Of a DNA stretch of 34,968 nt, positions 8,453 through 17,293 are shown piece after piece; the stretch's first letter is position 1; every line of letters begins with the position of its first letter. The stretch comes from Ruminococcus sp. (GTDB lineage: Bacteria; Bacillota; Clostridia; Oscillospirales; Acutalibacteraceae), in contig JAKSRB010000014.1 in NCBI GenBank assembly GCA_024403825.1, positions 1-34,968 on the forward strand. The letters are read 5' to 3'. The notes under the pieces are model-generated. The model did not search any database and was not told where the DNA came from. It saw only the letters and a program-made list of their open reading frames with translations. Both the position numbers and the translations under genes were made by a program.

Positions 8453-9055
8453 TTAGTTCATAAGTTGCAAAACCGATGACTTTAATTCACCATCAAAGGT
8501 AATATAAGAAATATAGAAATCTTTTGAAGTATCAGAGTTAAATTTATTGAATATAGTTAAAGAATTTGCACTAATATAACCTTTATTTTTCCTCATCAGC
8601 ACAATGAAATCTTCTATCTTTTTTGGAACATCCTTTGATTTTGAAATATTATCCATTGTTTCGCTGTCTGATAATGCAACATAAACCTGCGGTGAAATAC
8701 TATATTGACCTGACATATATTCAACATCCTTTTTCAGGCAAATCTGCTGTAATTTGTCCTCCATAACAAAAAGCTCAAACTTTGCAAGAGATATATCAGG
8801 GCAGTATTTTTCCTTTGCAAGCTTATATGCATCTTCAAATCCGTCTGCCTCAATTTCTATACCTTTTGGCTCATCATCTCCGCTAAGAAGATAAAATGTG
8901 TAAACTGTTTTATTGTCCTTAATTTCAGCCGTAACAGTTTCAACAAGAGATGCCTTATCAATCCTCTTATCATCCTTACAGCCTGTAAAAAGACAAAATC
9001 CTATGCAAAATGAAATTATAATCAGCAATTTGTATTTTACGCACTTATCAGACAT
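8453..9055 (-). CDS. Short GerC-type spore germination lipoprotein
   Basis: About 200 residues, starting at the ATG at 9055 with AGGAGG 8 bases upstream (an upstream in-frame start lies inside the previous gene and lacks a site). The N terminus is a lipoprotein signal: positive residues, a hydrophobic run, then a lipobox ending in TGC with the lipidated cysteine at residue 26. The rest resembles the N-terminal domain of Ger(x)C proteins (EIEADGFEDAYKLAKE, later SPQVYVALSD). Typical GerAC proteins are 370-400 residues, so the second half is missing. Identification rests mainly on the lipobox and on position as third gene of a gerA operon, overlapping gerB by 8 bases. It would sit on the outer face of the spore inner membrane. 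Confidence 0.68.
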   Translation of the reverse strand: MSDKCVKYKLLIIISFCIGFCLFTGCKDDKRIDKASLVETVTAEIKDNKTVYTFYLLSGDDEPKGIEIEADGFEDAYKLAKEKYCPDISLAKFELFVMEDKLQQICLKKDVEYMSGQYSISPQVYVALSDSETMDNISKSKDVPKKIEDFIVLMRKNKGYISANSLTIFNKFNSDTSKDFYISYITFDGELKSSVLQLMN

Positions 9056-10103
9056 TAAGTTTCCTCCTGAAAGCAATTATATAGATACTTGGAATAATTA
9101 CCGCTGCAATAAATGTAACCACATCAAAGCAATATATAGAAAACATAATTTTACAATTATTACTGCAAAATTCCATACAAACAAACATAGCAAATATTAT
9201 TCCTGCAAATAAAATTTTAATCAGCAGACTGTTGCTTTTACTTGTAAGTCTGCCAAGACCTATTAATAAAAGTGAAAGCGTGATAAATACAGAAAAAGTA
9301 AAAGCAGACTGAAATAAGCAGTCAAGTCCGCCTATGTTATCAAAATGTGCAGACTTTGACAGCAAAAACAACTGATTATTCTGTTGATTTCCGTATTTTC
9401 CAAGTGCAAACACAACAAAAAATATATAGAGCAAAACTACCAGAAGAAAAATTGCAAAAACAATTACAGCATATTTTACCTTAAAGCTTTTTACTCTTCC
9501 AGCAACACCAGAAAATAATACCGCAACAAAACCGAGCGACATATACAATGAAAGTGACTTGATGAAGCTGTCTTTGCCAACAGAAGCAAAAGCAGTTGTA
9601 TCAGAAAAATCAAGATTTGAAATGTTCCCTGTATAAATCAAAATCAATGAAATCAGGCAAAAAACAAATATAAAAACACCACATCTTGTTACAGCACTAA
9701 TCCCCTTGTTTGAGGCATAAACACTGATACACAGCAAAACAAATACAATAACAAGAGCATTTGCATCAGGATTTAAGGTCTGGTTAAAGCCGTCAGCATA
9801 TTTTTTCAGCAAAATTCCTGAAACATACACAAAATATAAAGCATAAAACAAAGAAACGGCAACAAATAATTTTGATGATACAGCCCTTGCAAAAGCAAAA
9901 AAATCCTTTTCAGTATTTTTTATTATAATGATTGTCGGCACAAAATACAGCAGAGTAAAAATAACACCTACAACCGCACTAATCGCTGTAAATATCAACG
10001 ATACTGACGACTCAGAATAATAGTTCTGTGAAAGAATAATAAACAAGCCTGATACAAACAAAGTAACCATAAGCTGTATCGAACCAACAGCAGATTTATT
10101 CAT
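9048..10103 (-). CDS. GerB-type spore germination permease
   Basis: A 351-residue polytopic membrane protein with about ten hydrophobic segments, matching the Spore_permease family of the APC superfamily. These are the B subunits of germinant receptors and are thought to bind the germinant. The N terminus (MNKSAVGSIQLMVTLFVSG) is typical of the family, which usually opens with a short segment leading into helix 1. It starts directly after the stop of the GerA-type gene (TAAATG) and its end overlaps the lipoprotein gene, giving the canonical A-B-C operon. The germinant specificity cannot be read from sequence. Confidence 0.87.
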   Translation of the reverse strand: MNKSAVGSIQLMVTLFVSGLFIILSQNYYSESSVSLIFTAISAVVGVIFTLLYFVPTIIIIKNTEKDFFAFARAVSSKLFVAVSLFYALYFVYVSGILLKKYADGFNQTLNPDANALVIVFVLLCISVYASNKGISAVTRCGVFIFVFCLISLILIYTGNISNLDFSDTTAFASVGKDSFIKSLSLYMSLGFVAVLFSGVAGRVKSFKVKYAVIVFAIFLLVVLLYIFFVVFALGKYGNQQNNQLFLLSKSAHFDNIGGLDCLFQSAFTFSVFITLSLLLIGLGRLTSKSNSLLIKILFAGIIFAMFVCMEFCSNNCKIMFSIYCFDVVTFIAAVIIPSIYIIAFRRKLNV

Positions 10104-11570
10104 TTACTTTCCTCCGAATTTAATATTTGTATCTTCAAACCTTTGCACACGCATTGTGTATTTTGCAAGGCTTTTCCAGTCTGCACGAAACAGAACATCT
10201 CTCATTCTTTTCCACGAAAACGGAGCAAGCGATGACATATACGGTACACCGAGAGAGGTTTTACTGCACATATTTATCAGCAAAACACAAATCCCCAGTA
10301 CTATCCCCCACATTCCGAGCGTACCACCAAGCACAATAAATATAAATCTCAGAATAGTAATAGGTGGATAAAGGGCAGATGTAACATAACTGCAAATTGC
10401 GGCGGTTGCAACAACCATTAAGGTTGAAGAGCTGATAATACCTGCACTTACGGCACTTTCTCCGATAACCAATGCACCAACAATACTTACAGCGTGTCCA
10501 AGTGGCTTCGGAATCCTCAAGCCAGCCTCCCTCATAATCTCATAAACAAAAGTAATCAAAATAACCTCAAGCGGTGCTGGCAAGGGAGTTTCAAGCAATG
10601 CCTCTGAGGTTTTAATCAATAAGCCTGTCGGGAAATACTCAGGGTGAAACTGTGAAAAAGCAGTATAAATTGCAGGCAGAAAAACTGCAACGAAAAAAGA
10701 AATATACTTCAATAGGCGAATAAAAAAAGTATAATACGGACGGTTTGAATAGTCATCAACACTCTGAAATTCCTCAACGAAAAGATGAGGAACAATAATT
10801 ACAGCAGGTGTGCCGTCAACAAGTATTGCAATTCTGCCCTCAGAAATCTTTCCGCAAACTGTGTCTGGGCGTTCAGAAATTCCAACACCGGAAAATACAG
10901 ATTTTGAATTGCTGTCCTCAAGATACTCCGATAAATACCCTGATGCAAGAACCGTTGAAAGGTCACATTCATTAAGTCTTTTGCGAACCTCCTCAAGCAT
11001 TTCAGCAGAGGCTTTGTTTTGAAGATAACATATCATAAGCTGTGTTTTAGAGCAATCACCTACAGTTATTGTTTCAAAAACAAGGTCAGGGCTTTTAATT
11101 CTTCGTCTTATTAAGGTCATATTGATTCGCAGAGGTTCTGTAAAACCCTCACGAGAACCTCTCTGAACTACTTCGCTTTCAGGCTCGGCAACACCTCTGA
11201 ACGAAAACCCCTGAGTACCTATGGCAAACATTTTTTCTGTTCCGTCAATCGCAAGAACAGCAAAACCAGAGGTTATAAACATAATGCAATCATCAACAGT
11301 TTCAAACTCAACTACTTCACTTGAAGTTAAAATCTGGGTTTCAATAATATTAAGCAATTCATCGGGAGCTTGCTTTTCAAAGCTTGCCGCAAGCAGAGGG
11401 TCAATTACAGATAATGCAATAATATCCTTACTGCACATACCCTCCATAGTCAGCAATGCGGCTTTTACCTTATCAGGAGTATTAAGCTCCATATTGCGAA
11501 CAGTAAAATCAGCAGAACCTGCGAAAAGCGTTTTTAAGTCCGATATTTTTTCCTGCAAATCTTTTTTCAT
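10104..11570 (-). CDS. GerA-type spore germination receptor subunit A
   Basis: About 488 residues from the ATG at 11570, which has GGAAGTGAG just upstream. A TTG at 11627 would add 19 residues but has only a weak site. The N-terminal ~250 residues form the cytoplasmic GerA domain (contains FVTSGFAVL-like and GSREGFTEPLRINMTLIRRR stretches). The C-terminal half has about five membrane segments with the conserved PLPAPLEVILITFVYEIMREAGLRIP region and PKPLGHAVSIVGALVIGESAV. This matches the GerA family (B. subtilis GerAA is about 480). It is the first gene of the receptor operon and indicates that the organism forms spores or had a spore-forming ancestor. No clear sigma-G promoter was found upstream. 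Confidence 0.93.
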   Translation of the reverse strand: MKKDLQEKISDLKTLFAGSADFTVRNMELNTPDKVKAALLTMEGMCSKDIIALSVIDPLLAASFEKQAPDELLNIIETQILTSSEVVEFETVDDCIMFITSGFAVLAIDGTEKMFAIGTQGFSFRGVAEPESEVVQRGSREGFTEPLRINMTLIRRRIKSPDLVFETITVGDCSKTQLMICYLQNKASAEMLEEVRKRLNECDLSTVLASGYLSEYLEDSNSKSVFSGVGISERPDTVCGKISEGRIAILVDGTPAVIIVPHLFVEEFQSVDDYSNRPYYTFFIRLLKYISFFVAVFLPAIYTAFSQFHPEYFPTGLLIKTSEALLETPLPAPLEVILITFVYEIMREAGLRIPKPLGHAVSIVGALVIGESAVSAGIISSSTLMVVATAAICSYVTSALYPPITILRFIFIVLGGTLGMWGIVLGICVLLINMCSKTSLGVPYMSSLAPFSWKRMRDVLFRADWKSLAKYTMRVQRFEDTNIKFGGK

Positions 11571-11686
11571 TTTCTCACTTCCGAAAAATGTTTTATCTCT
11601 GAATGTATTATTTAGAAAAAAATCCAAAATATACCTGAAATCGGAATATAAGTAAAAATTTGGTTAATATTAATATCGGTGATGTT

Positions 11687-12361
11687 ATGATAATTTCAAT
11701 AATAAGGACAATAATTCTTTATGCATTTATAGTTCTGGCAATGAGGCTAATGGGAAAACGCCAGATAAGCGACCTCCAGCCAAACGAGCTTGTAATAACT
11801 CTGCTTATCTCCGATATAGCTGCCATTCCAATGCAGAACACCTCCCAACCGCTAATCAGCGGATTTGTTCCTGTGCTTGTTCTCGTATCAATGGAAATAA
11901 CTGCAAGTGTGTTGATGATGAAGCTTGCACCATTCAGAAAAATGATATGCGGAAGTCCTGTCCTTGTAATAAGTGACGGCAAAATACTTCAGGACCAAAT
12001 GAAAAGATTAAGATTAACAACTGAGGATTTGTGCGTTCAGCTCCGACAGCAAAATATATTTTCAATCGAAGAGGTACAGTATTGCATTGTAGAAACAAAC
12101 GGAAGTGTGAGTATTTTGCAAAAGCCTGAATACCGACAGCCAAATGCTCAGGATATGAACATCACTATAGAAGATAACAAGATTGAAACAGTAGTAATAA
12201 ATGACGGTAAAATTCTTGATAATTCGCTAAAGCTATGCCAGAAAACACAGCAGGATGTATATAATATTTTAAATAGCGAACAAACAGAGCTTAATGCAGT
12301 ATTTTTAATGACACTTGATGCACTTGGAAAATACAATATAATCCTAAAGGAGAAAAAGTAA
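11687..12361 (+). CDS. DUF421 (YetF-like) membrane protein
   Basis: About 224 residues from the ATG at 11687 (GGTGAT just upstream); a TTG at 11660 is a weaker alternative. The first ~85 residues contain about three membrane helices with the family hallmark MGKRQISDLQPNELVITLLI. The remaining ~140 residues form the cytoplasmic YetF-type domain with GSPVLVISDGKI and the DLCVQLRQQNIFSIEEVQYC stretch. Function is unknown for most members, but the 2Duf protein that raises Bacillus spore heat resistance carries a DUF421 domain. Together with the divergent gerA operon this suggests a spore-membrane role, which is inference. The next gene follows three bases after the stop. Confidence 0.88.
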   Translation: MIISIIRTIILYAFIVLAMRLMGKRQISDLQPNELVITLLISDIAAIPMQNTSQPLISGFVPVLVLVSMEITASVLMMKLAPFRKMICGSPVLVISDGKILQDQMKRLRLTTEDLCVQLRQQNIFSIEEVQYCIVETNGSVSILQKPEYRQPNAQDMNITIEDNKIETVVINDGKILDNSLKLCQKTQQDVYNILNSEQTELNAVFLMTLDALGKYNIILKEKK

Positions 12362-12364
12362 TCT

Positions 12365-12745
12365 ATGCGTAGAATATATATCGGAATAATTTTTTTATTA
12401 ACCGCATTTTCAATAGCGGCAGTTGAAACAGGACTGATAAGTGCCAAAGCAGATTACTATATATCAAGAATAGAAAACATAGATAAATATATGCGAAAGG
12501 ATGATTTCCAAAAAGCCTCAGAATTATGTAAAGAGGTTGAGGGTTTGTGGGACGACAGCACGAAAACAATAGATATATTTCTAATTCACGATTATGTTGA
12601 TTCAGTGAGCTTATATCTGACAAGAATGAATGCATATATTGAAAACGGCAGTATAGATATGTATTTTTCAGAAAGTGCAGGCATAAAAAAGGAGCTCACT
12701 TCCCTTAAAGAAAGTGAGCTGCCAACCATTGATAATATTTTATAA
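12365..12745 (+). CDS. DUF4363-like membrane-anchored protein
   Basis: 126 residues. An N-terminal membrane helix (IYIGIIFLLTAFSIAAVETG) is followed by a mostly helical extracytoplasmic domain with a DDFQKASELCKEVEGLWDD core typical of DUF4363. This family commonly sits directly behind DUF421 genes in Clostridia, as here with a three-base gap. Its function is not known; it may be a partner of the DUF421 protein. Near the 3' end the coding sequence contains a 9-bp inverted repeat (see separate entry). Confidence 0.75.
   Translation: MRRIYIGIIFLLTAFSIAAVETGLISAKADYYISRIENIDKYMRKDDFQKASELCKEVEGLWDDSTKTIDIFLIHDYVDSVSLYLTRMNAYIENGSIDMYFSESAGIKKELTSLKESELPTIDNIL
12693..12720 (+). repeat. Inverted repeat inside the 3' end of the DUF4363 gene
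   Basis: AGCTCACTT (12693-12701) and AAGTGAGCT (12712-12720) form a perfect 9-bp stem with a 10-base loop, entirely within the coding region and 25 bases before the stop codon. No U-tract follows directly, so a terminator function is uncertain. It is the only hairpin seen between this gene and the converging metA. Confidence 0.5.
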
Positions 12746-12763
12746 AATAGAATTTTAATGAGG

Positions 12764-12987
12764 ATATTTAACAAGCAAATCATGTAAATCATACGGTGTT
12801 GCCTGATAAACAAAGTAATTAAGCCAGTTCGTATATAACAGAGTAGCATTACTTCTCCAGCACATAGACGGGGTAATATTTAACAAGCAAATCATGTAAA
12901 TCATACGGTGTTGCCTGATAAACAAAGTAATTAAGCCAGTTCGTATATAACAGAGTAGCATTACTTCTCCAGCACATAGGCGGAGTA
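12764..12987. repeat. 112-bp tandem duplication at the 3' end of metA
   Basis: Two head-to-tail copies, 12764-12875 and 12876-12987, differ at only two positions (12868 versus 12980 and 12872 versus 12984). The unit is not a multiple of three. The copy nearest the gene body (12876-12987) is read in the metA frame; the distal copy is out of frame and supplies only a new short tail and stop. In another frame the distal copy still encodes what looks like the original MetA C terminus, ending LVKYPH. Confidence 0.95.
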
Positions 12988-13799
12988 AGTGAAGCATCAT
13001 CGTTCGGAAAATAATTATAAGGAACCTTAGGCTCTATCCCCTTGTTTTTATCTCTGAAATATTCATTTGCAAGAGTATCCCTGTCATATTCTGCGTGACC
13101 TGTCACGAAAATCTGTCTGCCGTTTCTACTGCATACAATAGAAACCCCTGCTAAATCAGACATTGCAAGAATTTCCAAAGCAGGCTTTTTGCGAATATCC
13201 TCAGAATGTACACCAGTATATCTTGAATGTGGCAAAACAAAGGTATCATCAAAGCCACGCACAAGAGAATGATTTGGATTAAGAACCTTATGATTATATA
13301 TACCGCTGAGTTTTTCATCAAGCCTGTATTTTTCAATTCCATAATGATAATACAAGCCAGCCTGAGCACCCCAGCAAATATGGAATGTTGAATAAACATT
13401 ATGCTTTGACCATTCCATAATTTCGCAAAGCTCGCTCCAGTAATCAACATCTTCAAATTCAAGCTGTTCAACAGGAGCACCTGTAATAATCATACCATCA
13501 TAGGTTTCTTCTTTTACCTGATTGAATGTTTTATAAAATGTTGTAAGATGATGCGGAGAAGTATTTTTTGATGTATGAGATGCCATTTGAAGCAATTCAA
13601 TATCGACCTGTAAAGGACTGTTTCCCAAAAGTCTTAAAAGCTGGGTTTCAGTTTCAATTTTTGTAGGCATAAGATTAAGTATTATAATTTTTAACGGACG
13701 AATATCCTGCTTTAATGCAACCTCATTCGGCATAACAAAAATATTCTCAGATTCCAGAACCTTTATTGCTGGCAGATTACTTTGAACTTTTATAGGCAT
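12849..13799 (-). CDS. metA: Homoserine O-acetyltransferase (MetA type)
   Basis: A 316-residue class-I glutamine-amidotransferase-fold acyltransferase that activates homoserine for methionine synthesis. The catalytic residues fall at the textbook positions: Cys142 in HICWGAQAG, and His235 and Glu237 in TGHAEYD. Residue 111 is Glu (TGAPVE), the residue that in Bacillus cereus MetA favours acetyl-CoA over the succinyl-CoA used by E. coli (Gly111), so acetylation is predicted. The ribosome binding site is AAGGGTGGTGAG before the ATG. The last eight residues (YPVYVLEK) come from a 112-bp tandem duplication; the ancestral protein would have ended PH after residue 308. The catalytic core is untouched, so the enzyme is probably still active. 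No S-box or other riboswitch fits in the 90 bases upstream. Confidence 0.93.
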   Translation of the reverse strand: MPIKVQSNLPAIKVLESENIFVMPNEVALKQDIRPLKIIILNLMPTKIETETQLLRLLGNSPLQVDIELLQMASHTSKNTSPHHLTTFYKTFNQVKEETYDGMIITGAPVEQLEFEDVDYWSELCEIMEWSKHNVYSTFHICWGAQAGLYYHYGIEKYRLDEKLSGIYNHKVLNPNHSLVRGFDDTFVLPHSRYTGVHSEDIRKKPALEILAMSDLAGVSIVCSRNGRQIFVTGHAEYDRDTLANEYFRDKNKGIEPKVPYNYFPNDDASLTPPMCWRSNATLLYTNWLNYFVYQATPYDLHDLLVKYYPVYVLEK

Positions 13800-13889
13800 T
13801 TTCTCTCACCACCCTTTTAATATATGCAATCATCTGAATTTATTATGTATTCAAAAATTTAATTTATAAGCAATATTAAATGCCACCAA

Positions 13890-15329
13890 TTAATACTGTC
13901 TGCCCCAGAATACCATATGCTTAGCAGGCTTTCCACAGCATACGCAGGTATCGGCAAGCTTTTCTTCCTCAAAAGGAATACATCTGCTCTTTACACCGCC
14001 TGTAACATCCTTGAGCTTTTCCTCACACTCAGTTTCACCGCACCACATAGCCTTGATAAATCCTGGATGATTCTTTGCAGTATCAATAAATTCATCATAG
14101 CTTCTTGCAACAAAGGTCTTATCCTGAGTATTCTTCAATGCTCTTTCATACATAGAATTATGAATATCCTGCATAAGGTCTGTAATAAACTGAGAAAGAT
14201 TTTCAAGCGGTACAAAAGCTTTTTCTCTTGTATCTCTGCGAACTACAACGCATTGACCTTTTTCAATATCCTTTGGACCAATTTCAACTCTTACAGGTAC
14301 GCCCTTCATCTCATACTCTGCAAACTTCCAGCCAGGAGCATGGTCAGAATCATCAAGCTTAACTCTGAAATTCTTTGAAAGCTCTGTTTTAAGCTCATAA
14401 GCCTTGTCAAGAACTCCCTCCTTATGCTGGGCAACAGGGATAATTGCAACCTGAATCGGAGAAATCTTTGGCGGAAGTACAAGACCATCATCATCACTAT
14501 GAACCATAATCAATGCACCAATCATTCTTGTTGATACACCCCATGAGGTCTGGTGTGGATAATGCTGTTTGTTATCTCTGCCTGTATAAGTAATATCAAA
14601 GCTCTTTGCAAAACCGTCACCAAAATAATGTGATGTACCACCCTGTAGTGCGACACCATTATGCATCATTGGCTCGATTGTATAGGTTTCCTCTGCACCT
14701 GCAAACTTTTCCTTTTCTGTCTTTCTTCCGATAACAGCAGGAATAGCAAGGGTTTCTCTGTAAAATGCCTCATAAACATGCAGCATTTTGAGTGTTTCCT
14801 CTTTTGCCTCCTCAGCAGTTTCGTGCATTGTGTGACCTTCCTGCCATAAAAATTCTGATGTACGCAGGAAAGGACGAGTAGTTTTTTCCCATCTTACTAC
14901 ACTGCACCACTGATTATAAAGCTTTGGCAAATCACGATAGGTATTAATAATCTTTTTATAATGCTCGCAGAAAAGAGTTTCTGAGGTCGGACGAACACAA
15001 AGTCTTTCAGTAAGCTTTTCCTGTCCTCCAACAGTTACCCACGCACATTCCGGAGCAAAGCCCTCAACATGGTCTTTTTCCTTCTGCAAAAGGCTTTCAG
15101 GGATAAACATTGGCATATAAACATTTTCGTGACCTGTTTCCTTAAATCTTCTGTCAAGGTCAGCTTTCATATTTTCCCAGATTGCAAAACCATAAGGTCT
15201 GTAAATTGTACAGCCCTTAACTCCTGAATAATCTACAAGCTCTGCTTTTTTTACAATATCGGTGTACCATTTAGCAAAATCTTCATCTCTGCTTGTAATG
15301 GCTTCAACCATTTTTTTATTATTAGCCAT
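13890..15329 (-). CDS. proS: Prolyl-tRNA synthetase, archaeal/eukaryal type
   Basis: About 479 residues from the ATG at 15329, which has GGAGG 8 bases upstream; a longer frame to 15380 has no such site and would begin upstream of the predicted transcription start. It charges tRNA-Pro with proline. Class II motifs are clear: motif 2 around [20 protein letters not shown], and motif 3 with [15 protein letters not shown] upstream. The C terminus has a zinc-binding-type extension with CGETEC and CVCC cysteines and the terminal WGRQY. This is the short ProS form without the bacterial editing insertion, common in Clostridia and presumably of ancient archaeal/eukaryal-type origin. The gene has its own promoter after the murA terminator. 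Confidence 0.96.
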   Translation of the reverse strand: MANNKKMVEAITSRDEDFAKWYTDIVKKAELVDYSGVKGCTIYRPYGFAIWENMKADLDRRFKETGHENVYMPMFIPESLLQKEKDHVEGFAPECAWVTVGGQEKLTERLCVRPTSETLFCEHYKKIINTYRDLPKLYNQWCSVVRWEKTTRPFLRTSEFLWQEGHTMHETAEEAKEETLKMLHVYEAFYRETLAIPAVIGRKTEKEKFAGAEETYTIEPMMHNGVALQGGTSHYFGDGFAKSFDITYTGRDNKQHYPHQTSWGVSTRMIGALIMVHSDDDGLVLPPKISPIQVAIIPVAQHKEGVLDKAYELKTELSKNFRVKLDDSDHAPGWKFAEYEMKGVPVRVEIGPKDIEKGQCVVVRRDTREKAFVPLENLSQFITDLMQDIHNSMYERALKNTQDKTFVARSYDEFIDTAKNHPGFIKAMWCGETECEEKLKDVTGGVKSRCIPFEEEKLADTCVCCGKPAKHMVFWGRQY

Positions 15330-15371
15330 TGCCGTATCCTCCGTAATATATATATTTACTATAACATTTCT

Positions 15372-15399
15372 ATTATACAATATATTTCAATTTTTGCAA
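15372..15399 (-). promoter_or_regulatory. Sigma-A promoter for proS
   Basis: Minus-strand TTGCAA (15394-15399) and TATAAT (15372-15377) are separated by 16 bases, ending about 43 bases before the proS ATG. Its position just beyond the murA terminator supports separate transcription of proS. By motif only. Confidence 0.55.
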
Positions 15400-15439
15400 G
15401 CATTTTTTCATTGGCAGATTTTTGCCGTATGCAAAAATA

Positions 15440-15478
15440 AAAGGACTGTACATACATTTACTGTAAATACAATCCTTT
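15440..15478 (-). terminator. Rho-independent terminator after murA
   Basis: On the minus strand an 11-bp stem, AAAGGATTGTA with TACAGTCCTTT (one U-G pair), encloses a loop that can form a further small stem, and is followed by TTTTATTTTT. It begins 17 bases after the murA stop codon. Confidence 0.8.
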
Positions 15479-15494
15479 AAAATATTCAATCTAA

Positions 15495-16790
15495 TCAAGC
15501 GGTCATTTCGTCCTCGTTATCGCCTGTAAAATATACCTTCTTAATATCAGCACCCAAGGCTCTGAATTTTTCAATTACATTTTCATAGCCTCTTTCAATG
15601 TACTGAATACTTGAAATCTCGGTAGTTCCTGAAATCTGCAAAGCCGCAATTATCATTGCCGCACCTGCACGCAAATCAGTAGCCTTTACAGGAGCTGCTG
15701 TCAAAGGAGCACCACCCTCGATTATTGCAAGTCTGCCCTCAACAGAAATCTGAGCACCCATTTTTATAAGCTCACTTACATATTGATAACGATTATCCCA
15801 GACATTTTCATTAATAATGCTTGTGCCTGGCACACTCATCAGCAAGGTTGCAAACTGTGGCTGACAGTCTGTAGGAAATCCTGGATGAGGCATAGTCTTA
15901 ATATTACAGCGTTTAAGCGGTGCAGCACTTGCATCAACCAGAATTGACTCATCATATTCTGTAATCTTAACGCCCATTTCACGAAGCTTTGCTGTAATTG
16001 ATTCAAGATGCTTTGGAGTAATATTATTAACCTTGATACAGCCTCTTGTTGCAGCAGCGGCACACATATATGTACCAGCCTCAATCTGGTCAGGAATTAT
16101 AGAATATGTTACGCCATGCAGATAGCCAACACCTCTTATTTTAATTACATCAGTACCTGCACCACGAATATCAGCACCCATTGAATTAAGGAAATTTGCA
16201 AGGTCAACAATATGAGGCTCTTTAGCGGCATTTTCAATAATTGTAAGACCATTTGCCTTACTTGCCGCAAGCATAATATTCATTGTAGCACCAACAGATA
16301 CCACATCAAGATAAATATGTGTACCCTCTAATTTATTTTTGCAGTCTGCCTCAATAATAGCACCGTCAACCAGTCTTGTTTCAGCACCCAAAGCCTCAAA
16401 GCCCTTTAAATGCTGGTCGATTGGACGAACACCAAAGTTACAGCCACCAGGAAGAGCAACCTTTGCTTTGCCGTATTTTCCAAGCAACGCACCAAGTAAA
16501 TAGTAAGACGCACGCATACCTCTTACCAAATCTGTTGTAGCATTACAAGTTCTGATATATGTAGGATCTATATATAAAGAAGATTTATTAATTCTTCTGA
16601 CATTTGCACCCATCTGCTGTAGAATGCGACTGATAAGTGAAACATCACTTATATTAGGTATATTTTCAATCTGGCAAGGCTCATCGCAAAGAATAACAGC
16701 AGGAATAATTGCAACTGCCGCATTTTTTGCACCGCTGATGCTAACTTCACCCTTAAGAGGTTTGCCGCCTGTTACTACAAATTTTTCCAA
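15495..16790 (-). CDS. murA: UDP-N-acetylglucosamine 1-carboxyvinyltransferase
   Basis: About 431 residues. It transfers enolpyruvate from PEP to UDP-GlcNAc, the first committed step of peptidoglycan synthesis and the fosfomycin target. Counting from the TTG at 16790, Lys22 lies in SGAKNA and the PEP-binding catalytic Cys117 in LPGGCNFGVRPID; a cysteine there predicts fosfomycin sensitivity. The TTG is preferred over the ATG at 16814 for three reasons. It gives the family-typical start MEKFVVTGG, it has GGAG about 10 bases upstream, and the predicted -10 box directly abuts the ATG, so a transcript would begin at or after it. The gene is monocistronic, with its own promoter and terminator, and MurB is encoded at 5.7-6.6 kb. 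Confidence 0.94.
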   Translation of the reverse strand: MEKFVVTGGKPLKGEVSISGAKNAAVAIIPAVILCDEPCQIENIPNISDVSLISRILQQMGANVRRINKSSLYIDPTYIRTCNATTDLVRGMRASYYLLGALLGKYGKAKVALPGGCNFGVRPIDQHLKGFEALGAETRLVDGAIIEADCKNKLEGTHIYLDVVSVGATMNIMLAASKANGLTIIENAAKEPHIVDLANFLNSMGADIRGAGTDVIKIRGVGYLHGVTYSIIPDQIEAGTYMCAAAATRGCIKVNNITPKHLESITAKLREMGVKITEYDESILVDASAAPLKRCNIKTMPHPGFPTDCQPQFATLLMSVPGTSIINENVWDNRYQYVSELIKMGAQISVEGRLAIIEGGAPLTAAPVKATDLRAGAAMIIAALQISGTTEISSIQYIERGYENVIEKFRALGADIKKVYFTGDNEDEMTA

Positions 16791-16814
16791 GATGTTTACA
16801 CTCCAATTCATCAT

Positions 16815-16842
16815 TTTATAACCGATAATTCGTAAGTGTCAG
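16815..16842 (-). promoter_or_regulatory. Sigma-A promoter for murA
   Basis: Minus-strand CTGACA (16837-16842) and TATAAA (16815-16820) with a 16-base spacer. Transcription from here would begin about 16805-16810, leaving a very short leader before the proposed TTG start. By motif only. Confidence 0.5.
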
Positions 16843-17293
16843 TAATCATATATTTATATTATCAAATGCAAAACGCAAGTAATAATTAATTCGTTAATTC
16901 ATACACCATATATGTAAATTGAAAGCATAATTTGCTTTAATTTACAATTCTTCCTTAGAAAATAATACTACAAACTTGCACCAAAGTCAACGAACTTTTT
17001 AATTGTAATTTATTTTTAGCAATCTTGTACTCAATTTATAAAATTATTGCAGTAATTGTTTTAATAATTACTAACAAAACCTGCAAATTGCAATAATACT
17101 TACCAATTTATATTTAACTTTAAAATAAATTTTATACAAACTAACATCTCAGAAAATACATTTATACTTTGCATTACTTGCACTTAAAATCCTGATTTCT
17201 ATTGATAATACTTCAAATCTCAACCTGATATTTATTTATACACGAAAATCAATTTTTAAAAAATACTTACACACTTTATTTGACAAAGCCGAT
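16843..17293. other. AT-rich non-coding stretch upstream of murA
   Basis: About 450 bases without a credible reading frame, richer in A and T than the flanking genes. The only structure seen is an imperfect hairpin at 16913-16946 (TGTAAATT plus AAAGCA, one-base bulge, pairing with TGCTTT plus AATTTACA). A 15-base segment at 17241-17255 matches, with one mismatch, the arm of the inverted repeat at 32612-32670. No RNA gene was recognised. It looks like decayed or accessory DNA around the next gene. Confidence 0.6.

Noticed and set aside
11571..11686. Sigma-G promoter between the gerA operon and DUF421
   Set aside because: No pair of boxes close to the forespore consensus was found at suitable spacing on either strand.
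12755..13000. An 81-codon minus-strand frame overlapping metA
   Set aside because: It is a by-product of the tandem duplication: it reads one copy out of frame and then the other copy in the old metA frame.
13800..13889. Possible S-box or other methionine riboswitch before metA
   Set aside because: The 90-base gap is too short and lacks the conserved SAM-aptamer elements; only a ribosome binding site is clear.
16913..16946. Imperfect hairpin in the AT-rich region upstream of murA as a terminator
   Set aside because: It has no U-tract on either side and is hundreds of bases from the nearest gene end.
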